In this document: positions 1 through 13,501 of the stretch, piece after piece
How the letters are laid out: each line of letters starts with the position of its first letter
How positions within the stretch are numbered: position 1 is the stretch's first letter
Assembly: GCA_030737835.1 (NCBI GenBank)
Contig: CM060850.1
Coordinates: 28,183,385-28,247,384 of the forward strand
DNA: 64,000 bases
Direction: 5' to 3'
Source: Acorus gramineus
Taxonomy: Eukaryota > Streptophyta > Magnoliopsida > Acorales > Acoraceae
The notes under the pieces: generated by a model
Databases searched by the model: none
What the model was told of the DNA's origin: nothing
What the model saw: the letters and a program-made list of their open reading frames with translations, nothing else
Position numbers and translations under genes: made by a program

Positions 1-2439
1 AACTCCAGAAACAAAGTAAAACATCCATTCACCAAAATAAAATTCACATCCATTAAATTCTCGATAAAATTTTTCAAGCAAATTCAACTCTACAGTCATC
101 ACAATCTCCATGCTTTCAACAAAACAAGTCCATAATCAATAAAATAAATCATGATATGGTTGTCTAAAAAACAAACAAAACTCAATTGGCATCTAAATTG
201 TACTTGAGCATAAAAATAAAAAAAATTCAAGCCAAAAAACCAACAATTGGCACCTAGGAGGACATAGGCTATCCAGGAGGCACCCTGGCGTGCTTAAAAA
301 TTAAGGCACCCCCTTAATTTGGGTAATGCCTGACAACTATGTCCCATGCTGATGTAAGAAAAACAAGAGATTAAAAGAATGTGAAGAATAGCTTAAACAA
401 AAATGAGAAGGGAAAATGCACCCTCAACTTGCATCTCATTGCAACCCCCCCCCCCCCCCCCCCCCCCAACACACACACACACACAGAACCCACCCAAAAA
501 AAAAATGAAAAAGAACTAAATGATATAGGCGTATGATGATCAAAGAAAGAACTGAACCATCAATGCAACTGAACACAAGATCAAGCCAGATATTTCAGAA
601 CTGGAACCCTCACCGTTAACAAATTATAGAAGGACTGAAGGATTTCCATCACTGAGAAACCCCGTCCAGGTCTCCTCTTCATAATTCATATCCTTGTAAA
701 TTTTCCACACCCAAATGGCTAGAGAAGGGAACCTTGCCATGAAGCATATTCCATCTGAATTTGGGCGACAGGCAATCCAAGAAATATTATGCAATCAGCC
801 ACAGTCGCCCCTTATGAAATGAAATTGAATACAACCCTGAGAACAGGGAACATTGACATCACTTCTTTTGTATCATCTGTCCGTTTAAAGTAGGACATCA
901 TTTCCTTAACGCACCTGAGTTCAATTCCCTCAAGAAAAGGTTCCGATGAGTGACGAACACCTTTTCAAGAATGAGAAATATTGTACCCTGCCATTGAATT
1001 ATCCCAATTGTCTTGTCCCAATGACATCGGCCTCTGATGATCTTGATCCATAGTAGATTTTCCTCCAATCCTACTCACATCCATTTACCTAGTAGTGCCT
1101 GATTGCATCTTCTTCAACTCTCCAAATCCTATTTCGCGTCCTTCTCCTTGAAAATCCTTTACCATTTAATACAAAGAAACTCCTCCTGACAAGGATCGTC
1201 TCCCTTCCTCGTATATCAAGTCTAATGGCCTTAATTTCAGCTGCCACAGATTCAATCACAATGAAAAGAGAGAGGGGGACTCGATAAGAAAGCCTTACAG
1301 GGGTTTCCCTACTCCTGAAAGAGAGGAGTCGTCCTTCCAACCTTCCCAGTCTCCTACCCAATTTTCTGATCACCGCACCCAAATTCTTGCATATATCTCT
1401 AACACCCAGTGGCATTGTAGTCTCTCCACGCATCATCCTCCAACCACCTCCATTTAAATTAATTTGACGCCTGCCCTACTACTCCAACAGTGCACACAAT
1501 TTTCTTCTCAATACCAAGTAATACTTATGTTTTACTTATTCTTTCTGCCACAACAATAGTCATTTTTCATCACTATCCCAAAGATGCAAAAACTGAATTA
1601 TCTGTCCCTACTAGAAACCTCTCAAGAAGCGTGCTAATCAGATAATCAATGGCATTGAGATTCTCAGTTGCAGAAATCATTGTGAAGTGGCTTCAGAAAA
1701 TTAGGATGTGTCAAATTTGAAGTGGGATCTGACATCTACCATCACACCCTGTTTATATTATGGAGTTTTCCTCCTCATGGATAATGTTCTAAAAGCCGAG
1801 ACATCATACGCCATTTGTTCACATTGTAGAGAAACAAATATCTAGTGTTGTACAGAATCCAATCAATTGGTGATATATCCTTCCATTTGATAAATTGCAT
1901 CTTGGACCAAACTGTATTAAATCCTGGACATGACTTTCATGATGTCAAAACATGTGATCCAGAGAATACACCAAAGAAGAAATCTATTAATATTTACAGG
2001 CAAGGTAAACATGAGTGAATTCATGAGTGTTTTTTCCATTTTGCGTCTGTCTCTCACATATTATACAGTGACAGATATATTGCCTATGTGAAAGGACTAT
2101 CTCCCCAATTGCATCAGAAGTTGTCATCATAGGTCTTATAAATCAATCATGCATACATATCGCTCACATTGAAATGCATGTGACAGTTCAAACAACAAGA
2201 CACCAAAGATCAATCAATCCTTTACAGAATCCAGACATCAAATAAACCCACACATCCAAAATCAATTGAACATAGAAAGAAAAATCATTCTGACACATGA
2301 AATTATAGATCAAAAAGAACCACACGTTCCAAGAAAAACTCACTACGCCAAACCCTACGAGGCACACAAAGTTATCCAAAAAAAAAAACAAAAGAAAGAA
2401 AGAAAAAAGAGGAAAAAACAAATAGGATGTGCTTATTAC
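1..2439. other. Region left of CSN7 exon 2 with no assigned gene
   Basis: AT-rich DNA. It should be intron 2 of the minus-strand CSN7 gene, and perhaps other genes, but I could not find the later CSN7 exons (the PCI-domain part) here, so they probably lie beyond the left edge. A C homopolymer of about 23 bases (445-467) followed by an AC repeat is present. On the minus strand, 1089-1436 is open for 115 residues with an Arg/Leu-rich sequence, and fragments of open frame continue down to about 600. I do not recognise this sequence; it may be an old transposon piece. Confidence 0.5.
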
Positions 2440-2811
2440 TCTTGTAATCACTCCATGTGCCATGCGCGAACAAGCGAAGCATATCAAGGTACCTTGAATA
2501 TTGAGTCCCTTCAATCTGCATTACAACAGCAAAAGAAGAAGAAAAAAATTCAAAACACAAACGACGAGAATTTAAAGATTGTGATATCAAACCCTTGATA
2601 AGGGTTTAAACGAACACATACAAAGCGAGAGAGAGAGAGAGAGAGAGGAGACCTTGGAGAGGTTGGGGACGGAGAGGATCTCGGCGAAGGCGAAGAGGGA
2701 GGGATGGGAGGTCGCTTCGACGATGAGCCCGGCGAGGGACGGGCCGGTCAGTGTCTCCGCCCGCTTCACGTACTGCTCGATCAGCTCCGCCTGCTTCTGC
2801 TCGATGTCCAT
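2440..2811 (-). CDS. CSN7: COP9 signalosome complex subunit 7 (5' part, partial)
   Basis: CSN7 is a PCI-domain subunit of the COP9 signalosome, the nuclear/cytosolic complex that removes NEDD8/RUB from cullins; the Arabidopsis gene is FUS5. Exon 1 is 2653-2811 (53 codons, ATG at 2811-2809) and reads MDIEQKQAELIEQYVK, then VEATSHPSLFAFAEIL, both family hallmarks. Its donor is AAG|GTCTCC, followed at once by a CT repeat. Exon 2 is 2440-2515, entered at GCAG|ATTGAAGG, and reads RYLDMLRLFAHGTW then SDYK, ending one base into a codon at A|GTAATA. Only about 78 of the usual 225-275 residues are visible; the rest was not found. The gene is divergent from LCMT1, with about 1.9 kb between the two start codons. 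A longer upstream reading frame exists, but the chosen ATG matches the family N-terminus exactly. Confidence 0.9.
2628..2648. repeat. GA/CT dinucleotide repeat at the CSN7 intron 1 donor
   Basis: A run of GA units on the plus strand (CT on the coding strand) lies a few bases inside CSN7 intron 1. A second CT run is at 2865-2878, upstream of the CSN7 start codon. Confidence 0.8.
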
Positions 2812-3060
2812 CGTTCGATTTCCCCTCTCGAACGGTAAGGATGCACGAAAATCGAAAACCACTCTCTCTCTCTCTCTCTTCACCGCTCTCGCTTCTGATT
2901 GTTTCTGTTTTAGTTTTTTGTGTCCGTTGCAGACACAAATACATAGTGGAAGTCCTCGACGGGCTGGCCCGGGCTGCCTTTGGTTTAGTGGACGGGGATT
3001 GACACGTTTTGCTGCCACGTCAGTAGTCATCTTTCAATAATATATACATCTTATAATACA

Positions 3061-3335
3061 GGGATTTTTTATTTTAAGTCCCCACCAATCATCATATTTA
3101 GTGATCGATTCCTCCTTTTTTCGTATTTAGATTTTAGTCCTCTGATTTAAAGGATAATTCATGGATAGGTCTCTTACAGGGATTAAAAAATAAATTAAAT
3201 AATTTATGGATAGGTCTCTCTCAGGAACTAAAAAAGAACTATCATTTAAATATGGGGATTAAAATCTAAATACGAAGAAGAAAAAGATCGATCACTAAAT
3301 ATCATAGTTTGTGAGGATTTAAAACTAAAAATTCC
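3061..3335. mobile_element. 275-bp MITE with about 110-bp inverted repeats and a 9-bp target duplication
   Basis: The two ends are inverted copies of each other over about 110 bases. One end begins GGGATTTTTTATTTTAAGTCC and the complement of the other begins GGAATTTTTAGTTTTAAATCC; both arms share TTTAGTGATCGAT and GTATTTAGATTTTA. The flanks are TATAATACA (3052-3060) and TATAATATA (3336-3344), a 9-bp target duplication with one mismatch. A 9-bp duplication with long inverted repeats suggests a Mutator-like MITE. It lies between the divergent CSN7 and LCMT1 genes and has no coding capacity. Confidence 0.75.
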
Positions 3336-3344
3336 TATAATATA

Positions 3345-4699
3345 TACATCTTTTATTATGGTAGCGTTTTAAAAAATACAAAAAAAAAATACATTCTGTA
3401 TTTTATATTTATAATAGAATTTATGTCATTAGCCACGCATGCACTTAACAAAAAATATTTAGGATTGCAAATAGAGTTGAATGTAACATTTTTCTTGATA
3501 GATCCGAGTTGTGAACTTACAATTCATGTTTGGTGGAACTCAACTCAAAGCCAAACCAAAAATATAGGAGACCTACCAAAAGTCTATCATCACTCTCGAA
3601 TACGAGATGATTGTGTTTAATTAAATGTCCCGTTTGGTTTTATTTTTTTAAAGTGATTCTGCTTTTAATTAAGCAAAAAGCTAAAACGTGTTGTGAAACG
3701 CATTTTAAAAAACTAGTTAAATTAAAAAGTTACTTTTAGCTTTTAGTACAAAAATTTGATTTTTAAAAAGTAAAAAAAAAACTATTTTCTAAGAATCAAA
3801 TTTATTTAAGCTACGTTATTCAAAATCTTATTTTTCATACGTGTTTCTAAATGGACCCCATGATTATGTTGAATTTGATTTTGGTTCAAACCAAATCACA
3901 TCCAGATCACTCAAGATTGAATTTGAGTTTAACATTATTATTGGAGGGGCAAAAATTTGATTGACCGGTTTCAGGTTGCTAAATCTTATTTAACATTTTT
4001 CAAATCTAAAATGATTCAAGTACCATTATGTTATTAATATTTCAACTCTCTCCAATCTAATTTAAAATATTTGATAAATCACATTTAACTAATAAACATT
4101 AACCATGTAAAAAATAACATTTTATTAGATTATGTATTTTTTTATATTTTTTTAGTATACTATCAGAATCATCGAAAATTAAATATCACTGTTTAAAAGA
4201 AAACTGAGATATTTTAAATTTGAAAGATTGATTGGATTTTTTATAATCCATGAATTCACAAAAAGTCTTCTAAAATTTAAATATATTAAAAAAAATCTTT
4301 TGAAATTTAGGAATGCTATTTTTTTAAACAAGTTTGCTATTTATTATTAATAGAGTATCGAGATATAGAAACATAATCATTTTAAAAAAAGTTTCCAAAT
4401 TTTTTTTTTTTTAATAAAATTGAAGTGAGAGTGTGACATTTTAAAGGGTGAAGTAGAGTTTATATGTTACATGGGATATGAACAATTTTATCATTTTAAT
4501 TTATAAATTATACAATGAAGATTTTTTAGGATAGAATTCTTAAAAAGAAAAAAAAAAAAGAAGTGATTTATTAGATATTTTTAAAGTTTTAGAAGATTTT
4601 TTAAGATATTTTTTTTCATTAAAAATTACCAAAAATAAAAATAAAAAATAGAGATCATCATAGATCTCTTCGTCTCTCGTCTCTCTCTCTCTGTGAAAG
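3345..4699. other. CSN7/LCMT1 intergenic region, LCMT1 side
   Basis: AT-rich DNA with no gene. About 3627-3862 is a possible short fold-back element, beginning CCCGTTTGGTTTTATT and ending GTTTCTAAATGGACCCC, in the style of the GTTTGG-ended MITE at 24709-25396. The LCMT1 5' leader just before 4700 contains a CT repeat (about 4672-4692). Confidence 0.4.
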
Positions 4700-7600
4700 A
4701 TGGAAAATAGAGTCCCCGATTCCGGCAGCAACACAACGGCGGTCCAGGCCACCAACGACGATGCCGCCGCGAGCAAACAGTACGTTCAATCCGAAACCCT
4801 AATTGTTTCATACTTTTTGCACGATTTTCCCCAAAATGTAATTCTTCGCCGTTGCTTTATGATCCGAAGATCATGTGTGAAGAAGGGATACATGAAGGAC
4901 GACTTCGTCCATTTGTTCGTTAGGAGGCCTGTGAGTAGGTCCCCGATCATCAATCGCGGTATGTATTCGCTGCTTCAGTAGCTTTGATTGGCCTCTTCTT
5001 TGTTTCAATCGCGTGAGAGTCTTCAGTTTTAGGTTACTTTGCTCGCTGGGCCGCTCTACGAAAGCTCCTCCTTCAGTTTCTCAAGACCGAGAAGGATGTA
5101 CAGACTCCGATGAAGAAGCAGATAGTATCTATTGGAGCTGGATTCGATACGACCTATTTTCAGCTGCAGGTGCGTCTTACTTTGGGGATATCGAGCAGTG
5201 TTTAAGATGAATATCAGTTGTTGAAGATTCGTGCACACGCATGTATAATTGTTTTAGTATCCGTGGATTTAATTATGAAGACTTATCTGATTTTATCAAT
5301 TGTTGTATTGGAACTTTTTTCTCTCGAAAAAATGATGAATGTTTCTAGGATAGTATTTAATATTTCAGCGAAAACTTACAGCGGCTTGCCAAACAAAGGC
5401 TAAGAGAAAAAAGGCTCTTGTTAGGATTTTCATGGAGCAGTTACTTTGTCATCATGTTTTGTGGCAATGGTCGTCTTTGTGAAGTACATCAATCATGATG
5501 TGTAGAGCATGGAGTACAAGTCACGCATGTTCAATCTTATTCTATGAATAACAAATCATGGTTTCAATCGTGTAATGTTAAATTTGATAATTACGGGGGA
5601 ATATTCAATATGATATTACTCGTGTTGACATGGGGATGGTTATTGTTTACTGGGAAGCATAGGTCATGGAAATAAACTGAGAGATTGATATGTGTTGTGA
5701 TAAACGGGAAATTAACTTGCGATATTTTTGTATTTGGGAGCACTTTTATGAGTAGTTAAGTGCTTGGTATATCATACACTAGTCCTTGGTGTATAAGTGA
5801 TGGGAAATTAAATTGAATTTGTGTTGGATTGAAATTATAGAATCAGAACAATCATAATGAGAAATGTGACAGGCTCTGCCTTTAATTTATTCTTTGGTTA
5901 ATGATGATATACAATAACGTAGATTGGAATGTTTGATAATATCATATATATTTTATTTATTTATTTTGATTATTCTATGCCCCACAGGAAGAAGGAATTG
6001 CACCGCATATGTATCTAGAGCTGGATTTCAAGGAGGTGCAGATTTAGAACTTCGTAAACTATAATATATACTGCATTTGTCAATGCATTAGTCATTCATG
6101 TTGTATGGATCTCCACCAAGTTATAGTGTTTTTTTTTTTTACTAGCATATGGAAGAAACTTGACTCCTATCTGTATGCATTACTGGAGTGTGGAGATACC
6201 ATGTCATGAAGACCTCTTAGGAAATCACCAATGGAATATTCTGTTGGATTGATTTCCTCATCATCATGTGAACTTCGGTATTTTATATTGAAAAAAATAT
6301 ATTGTGGTTTGTGATAATAGGTTACTTCTAAGAAGGCAGCTCTTATAGAACATTATAGCCAGTTGAGGGAAAAAGTTGGACCACGGGCTGCAATCTCACG
6401 AGGTACTTACTTCTTTAAAAACTTCAATTTCTTGTACTACTTAAAAGGCTATCACCTAGAGTGATTCCACGTATAGCAGGATACCAGGAGGGGAGGGACT
6501 GGATATGGTCCTAACTTCTTGTTCTGCACATATCCATTTATCTTTTGATACTTCCTCTTTTATTATGCACATAAAATGGCAGTATGGCACAGCATATCTG
6601 TCAATTCTCTTGCCCCCTGTTCTTTGAGTTTGCTTCACACCAAATGCTTAACTACTCTCAAGCAACAATTAACACAGAACCGAGGTCTGAAAGAGCAAAG
6701 TTGTTGAAATATCCTTAAACTTATGTAGTTTTAGTTCCTACCTTCCCATACCTTGTAGTCTTCATCATGCTTCATATGTATATTTATGTTGATTTGCCAC
6801 TTTATAAGTATGTTCATGTTGTTTTTATCAGCTATAGTGTATTTTGCTTGCTCTTCCCCATGTCATGAATGACTACAGTGTCTCCACAGTGTTTTAAGTG
6901 CGGCCACATGTACTCACACACTGATGTGCCCCCGTCATGCCATGTGCCGAGCATGTGCAGCATATGCAACCTTTATGGGCCATACATAACCACACATAAT
7001 GGGATTTAAGAATTTTGAAATTTGTTTTTTTAATAATTTTTATTATGACACAACATTTTTTACAATTTGCAATCTCTTGGTTTATTTGATTGATATATCT
7101 CAAATCAAGATTTTGTTAATATCCCTAAAATCAAGGGTTTAGATGTTTAGAATTTAGATGCAATCGTGTTTATGTAATATCAAATGTTGTAAGAGTTTTT
7201 TTTGTAGGTGTCATTTTAAAAAAATTAAATATCACAAAAATATTTGATCTCAAGTTGTTATGATTTTAAATTTTTAAAACGACAGCCAACATTTTTTCCC
7301 CTTTTAATTTGTAACAGATACACAAGTTTCATTTGTTTGTATTGAATTTCTAAATTTAGAAATTTGTTAATATCCCTGGAAATCAAGCAATCAAAGGATT
7401 AGAGATGTAAAATTAAGGAATTTGGTGGTAGTACATTTATAAAAAAAAAATACAATTCACGATTTGTTAAAATGTTAAAATTTTCAATGACTTTTTAACA
7501 ATTCATGCAATGACAACATTAAAAAAAAATTGATGTTATATTTTAAGCTTTTTAATTTGACATTCAAGATGTGAGTTTGTTAATATTATATTAATATCTT

Positions 7601-10600
7601 TAAAATTTAATTGTTTTTGTTAATACCCCTTAAATCAAGGGATTAAAAATTCAATCCTGAAATGAATTTTTTTTTTTTTTGTTAGTGATTAGATTTTTTT
7701 TTCTTTTGAAGGACAACGGTAATCGGATTAGAAGTTCTGAAGAAATAGATGTAAACCTAGATGTAAATCTTAATAATTGTTAAGATTTGATACGCATTGA
7801 ATTACATGTAATAAAAAAATAACTAACAAATAACCAATGAAACGAATGGATAAATCTAAAATGAAGGAATTATGTATTTTTTAAAGAAAAATCAAAGTGC
7901 GACTGAATGTACTTTACAAAGTTTTCTGTAATATGCTTGATTTATAGATTTAAATTGCAAATGCATATTAACAAAATTTTAGACATCTTTTTCAAATCAA
8001 TCTGATCTCTCTATGGCATACCCTTTTTAGTGAATTTCCCATCAATATTCTTCAATTTTATCTTCTGTTGTTTTCTAGTTAATTCTACTTCCCCATAAAT
8101 TCAAGTACTGTCATGCTGGTTCATCCATCATTATGGTCCAAATGCACCACATATTACCTGCCATGCAATGTTTGCATTGTCCCCTTAATAGGTAATTGTG
8201 TTGGGGAATAAGTTGCTGCATGAAAACCTTTATAACTGTTAGGTTTGGCTTCCATACCTACACGTTGCTAATATTAAAACTTAAAAACAAAGTTGCAGCA
8301 GCTCCCTTTGTAATATAAGAAATGCATGTTTCTCATTCAATTTTTTCTTTTCTCGAGAGTGATTAGAGTCTACAGCTTCATGTAGGTCTGTTATCCCATT
8401 GGTGATAACTGATAAGGGCTTGATGAAATTTTTCCCAGTATTCTTTTAATGCTGAATGTTCTTTTCAAAAAAAAAAAAATGTTATAGTTCAATGGATTCT
8501 ATGGCATGTGTTTACAGTATCTTGAATTTGTGATCAAAAGAGGCAATGACCTATTTGGTTCTGTTATATTACATATATGTTTGGAAGAACATATACAGCT
8601 ATAGGGTCTCACAAACAAACAATGTAAATGAGTTTGATTAGGATGCAATGACGGTTGGTTTTTTTATTCTGACTTATGGACAGGGACACGCTGATATTGA
8701 AATATCCAATCTTTTATGTTTCCTAACATCTACATAAACATCCATGACAACTGCATCTGCATTTCTATATCTATGATATATTTTTGAAGTATTCTGCTTT
8801 ATAGAGTATTGAATTCTCTCAAGGTACCAAGTTTTGCATGTTCATATTTTCAAATAGCCATAATTTTTGCTACTATTAGAATCAAATAAATGTAGGGATT
8901 TTTATGAACCAGTACATGGGGTTTTGAACTGCAGAAAAAGGTGAAGTTCTAAGTGATCATTACAAATTGCTTCCTGTTGATCTGCGTGATATTGAGAAAT
9001 TGGATGCCATAATAGGCCTAGCTCAATTGGATTTGAGGTATGTCATGGGAATTTTTTTTTTTTTAATTTTATTTTGGGAAGTCTAACCCCAATGCTTAAA
9101 TAATGTGCTGCATATATTTTCAGGCACTGCCTTTAGTTTTGTTGGGATAATAGATGTGTCTGTAATTTAATATGACTTATATGTTATTCAGTTCATTTGG
9201 TGGCCCTGAATATGTTTTTATCTTCTATGTTCTTACTTTGAGTTGGCTGTATACTTGAACCATTGATCAACTATGCTATTTAAAAGATCTGTAGCTGGGT
9301 CAGGCTGATCTGACGATGCAATAATCCAACCTTATACTTTTTTCAAAATGGACTCAAATTAGAATCAAATTGATGAGCTCCTGACTACTATAACAGGGTC
9401 AAGTTTGGGCCTTGCAACCTTTTCTTACGTGAATTTTTCCTGAGATGAACTATATATACTGCTTGTGAATCTTTAATTTATAATGTGGCCGACCTGACTT
9501 GTTTGTGTCCTACTGAAGTTCATCTAACCTGGATCTAAGAAATAAAATTTCCAGCATGGATGTCCTCAATTTTTCATCAGTTAACGAAAGTTGGAGATCC
9601 CCGAGTTCATTTCCTTGCTTGTTGGTCAGTTATTTTTTGTGGTTGCCAATGATAAGTGGACAATGTGAATATTGAAATTGATATTCCCTTCTTTGGCATG
9701 CATATTCCAGGACTGTTCATTGTTAATTATGTTTTACTTATGTAGATGATATTACTATGCAATCATTGGCCAAGTGCCTTATCTTTATTGTTGAGTTTGT
9801 TGACTAGGATGCTCTGCATTTTGTAGACTAGGATGCTTTGCATCCACCTTGAGAAAATAATTGAACTACTCCATTCTTATCTTGTCATCAGCCTGCCAAC
9901 ATTTATAATTGCAGAATGTGTTCTGATATACTTGGATCCAGAATCAAGCTGTGCAATAGTGGGTTGGGCTTCTAAAACATTTTCCACATCAATATTTTTT
10001 TTATATGAGCAGGTAGTTTTTTTCTCTCATTTGAGGTTGCATGGCTGGAGAATTTCTTTTGATGTTCTCATAGTCCGTGTACTAGCTCTTTCGTTTTTTA
10101 TAATGAAAGGCATTATTTGTCTATCTTACAGATCCATCCAGAAGATGCTTTTGGTCAGCAAATGATGAGAAATTTAGAGGTATTACAGTCTGTCTTCAAT
10201 TTTTTCTTAATCATCATGCTTATTTTTAAAAAAAATATTTTAGTATTTATACTGTGGATAGCTGATGGTGATCAATGGGAAATAATGGTATAGAAGAGGA
10301 GAGATGTGAATCCTGCAAAGTTAGAGGCATATTGAAATAATAAGCAATGCGGAATCTTATTTGTTATTGGTTTCTCAAATAAGTGGGTGGATTGGATTTT
10401 GTCATCTTGGTGGGGAATAAGAGGGTTGGGTTGAACTGCAAAGAATGGCTCTTTCATTTTTGATGCAATATGACATCTATAAAAGTGATTATTTCACTTC
10501 TTAAACATGATGTCTTGTTACATTTATTTAATGTCAATCATGTCCACAATTTCTTATGCAGAGCAGAGGCTGTGCTCTTTTGAGCATATATGCCACACCG

Positions 10601-12532
10601 ACATTACAAGCCAAGGAAAAGCTTTTCCTTGATCAGGGGTGGCAGGTATACATTTATAAAGTATCATTGTATAATGTTGGTCATCCTTCTACAATAGCAA
10701 AATTGTGAGTGGCATCCCATGTTTATTGGACCTATTATTTTTTAGTGGAAGCGGAATCCCTAATTGATCTGTGTTCTTATATGAGATTTTGTTCTTAATT
10801 TGGTGTTTCAGAAAGCTGTGGCATGGGATATGCTGAGAATTTATAGTGATTTTATTGAAGCTCGAGACCGACAAAGGTAACATAAGGCTTTAGTTTTACT
10901 GAAGGACTTAGTGATTCTCATGGGTTGCCATCTTAGGACTATAGTTTGTGAATAGGGAAAACAATCTGTAGGCAGGGGAGGCCAAAAGAATATATAAAGT
11001 GGAGTATAAGCTTTTTATTTGCTTCAGACTGCTTTAAATATGTATTCTTTGTTGCCAATCCTAATGGTATTTATGTCCCTACTCAAGATCTCATTTTTGG
11101 GAAAAACCAGATTGGATGTGTTGCTTGCTTCTTGTTTGTTTGTTATTGTTATGAAAGCTTATGCAAAAAAATATTCTTTCCAATAGAGATTTATGGTGTA
11201 AAAAACATGCTTTGTTTATGTTGATTTCATTTTTTTTTGGAACCTATTGTTTGAAATTTTAATGCTAAAATTGATTTTGTAAGTGCTCTATTTTTTTTTT
11301 TATATCCTTCATTTTAGAATATTTGTGGACCTCTCCTTTTATATCTTCTTGCTATACCTATTGTGTGAGTCTCCACATTACAGAGCTCTCAAGATATCTT
11401 TAGTTGTTGACTTCACATCTTGTCAAGTACTCAGAAATAAAGACTAAAAGTTTCCACATAAGACCAACTTTATTTGAAGATTCGGTGGAAATAAATTGCA
11501 GTTTTGGGGGGGAACTTTGTACTTTTCTAGCTTTAATTAGAGTAGAAAGTGAAACAAATCATATAGCTCTTCAAATAAATTGTTGATTAGATAAGATTAC
11601 CTGAGAACTTGTGCATGACTAACCCAAACTAGAGAATACTATGCATCTAATCACCTAAGCAGAATACAAATGACCAATCATCAGCCTAACAGTTTTGAAT
11701 GATGTACACTGGATTTTAAAAAGATGATTAATGCACTCTGCATCCTGTTATGCATTTTAAAAATTAGAACATCATGACTTCCATAATTTGTTTAATTTTC
11801 ATCATGACCAAAACAAGCGTCCATGCAGGATTGAACGACTGGAGTTGTTCGATGAATTTGAAGAGTGGCACATGATGCAGGCAAGTCTCCATGATCTTTT
11901 ACATTGTAGATTAGATTGAACTAGGAGGTGCTTAAACATGTGATTCAACAGCCGAAGCTGTAGATTCGTGCCTCAAATTCATTTGGCATGCATGGTCTTA
12001 TAAATCTGACTGTTGGAATCACATGATTGATTATCCATGTCAGAATTTATTTCCGCAACTATAACTATCTTTTCATTATAGAAGATAATGAAAGGATAGT
12101 TAAAATTATTTGTGGGTGAGCCTGGACAAGATTACATGTCCAATCAATCAAGGTTACTTTTGACGAAAAAAGAAGGGATAGATTGGTTGGTGAACCTTCT
12201 CTAATTACCATTCATTTTTTTTTATAATATTTGCATGATGCATTGATAGCTGGCTCAGCCATCATTGGTGTCACTGAATTATGCTGGGTCTTTTGGACTA
12301 CTAGATCCCTCTATTCTCCTCTGTGTCTTACCTTTTGTTTTTCTCTTCCAGGAGCACTACTGTGTGACATATGCCATAAACGACCCAGAGGTTGGCATAG
12401 CTTATTCCATCCATGTAAAACTCAATATCATCGATTTTTATTTACATTATAATTGAACAGGGATTGTTTGAGGATTTCGGATTCTCGAATGACCAGCACG
12501 GTCTCAGTCATTCTCCGAGACCTCTCCGGTGA
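4700..12532 (+). CDS. LCMT1: Leucine carboxyl methyltransferase 1 (PP2A methyltransferase), 13 exons
   Basis: This SAM-dependent enzyme methylates the C-terminal leucine of the PP2A catalytic subunit and so controls PP2A holoenzyme assembly; the Arabidopsis orthologue is SBI1. Exons: 4700-4779, 4870-4958, 5033-5169, 5988-6035, 6321-6402, 8935-9037, 9892-10012, 10132-10179, 10562-10645, 10812-10876, 11829-11880, 12352-12390, 12461-12532 (stop TGA). Phases close to 1,020 nt, 339 residues, a normal length for the family. Landmarks: [10 protein letters not shown] at 30-39, the SAM-binding loop [10 protein letters not shown] at 90-99, LELDFKE near 113-118, LLPVDLRDI near 157-165, [12 protein letters not shown] near 184-195, [16 protein letters not shown] near 288-303. 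All introns are GT-AG except the one after exon 11, which starts GCAAGT. The first ATG was chosen because the next exon joins in phase to the conserved ASKQSCVKKGY. Intron 5 is 2.5 kb and repeat-bearing. Confidence 0.95.
7105..7660. repeat. Degenerate direct repeats inside LCMT1 intron 5
   Basis: The phrase TTTGTTAATATCCC with a following AAATCAAG recurs at about 7113 and 7363, and in weaker form at about 7577 and 7617. Each is followed by AT-rich sequence. This suggests an old transposon or duplication inside the intron. I see no coding capacity and no clear ends. Confidence 0.35.
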
Positions 12533-13501
12533 GGCTGAGCTCTGGATGTAAACCCCCAGCTGATGTTCAAGACAATCTTCTTGTCTTTTATTTATTTATT
12601 TATTCCGCAACTAGTCATGTTGGGCCTAAAAAAACTGAATAGCTGTTCTGTTTGGGTGGGGTAGCCCCAACCGACGCTCTGTTTTTTAATCTTTCTGTGT
12701 GCTCTTGATTTATTGTTGTCATATTAAATTATCCTCTCATAGTTTGCTTGTAATATTGAAGGTCACATTTCAACACAGAATCAACTGAAGAAGAAGAGTT
12801 TAATTTATTCATGTATTTATTTATATTGTCTGGGGGTATTCCAGTAATTGTACACCTCATAAAAGGGAAACGGAGTGGAAGGAGTGCGTAACGTCAACGC
12901 AGACGGAGGAGGAACTTTTCCGTTATCTTTTCCGTCTATTTTGACGGCGAGACCCAAGGTTCGTCCGTCGTGGGTGGTCGGTCCCATCGAACCCCCCAGT
13001 CAAAGTTGGCCAGCTTTCACCCTGTCTTTCGTTCATTTTTTTTTCCCTCCACTTCTTTGTATCTGTTCTTTCAATCTCCAAAATAAAGCAAAAGCAATCC
13101 ATCAAAAGATCGATAAAAAGAAAAATTTGATTTTTTTTTTCCCTTCCCCAAAGTCTCGTTACACCATGGCCACGTGACCCATTAGTCACTGAACATGTGA
13201 CTCCGAATCATTTTTGGTTCTACGAATATATTTTCATACGAATGCATATACATTATACGGACCACATGTATCAAATCTCGGATATGGACGGTTTGGATTT
13301 AGTTACATTTATAACTCCGCTGTGTGATTACCGAACTTTCTGATCCATCAAATCTTCGCAAAGGTAATGTAAATATAGTTTGACTGAAGAGAAGGGAAAG
13401 CGATAGTGAGAGAGAGTGAATAAAAGGCCTCTTTTTCTCAAAATCGACCAAGGCTTTCTCTCTCTCTCACTCTCGCTTTCACTTTCGCTTTCATAGACGA
13501 T
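12533..13501. other. LCMT1 3' UTR and DUF630/632 gene promoter and leader
   Basis: This 0.97-kb gap separates two genes on the same strand. It holds the LCMT1 3' untranslated region, then a GC-richer promoter stretch (about 12870-13190) and a pyrimidine-rich leader of CTCTCT and CTTTCGC units (about 13450-13498) directly before the next ATG. Open frames here are short and unconvincing. Confidence 0.5.

Noticed and set aside
2266-2598. 110-residue plus-strand Lys-rich open frame
   Set aside because: Crosses CSN7 exon 2 and poly-A-like intron sequence in antisense; low complexity only.
9833-10165. 110-residue frame as an independent gene
   Set aside because: Contains LCMT1 exons 7 and 8 read straight through the intron between them.
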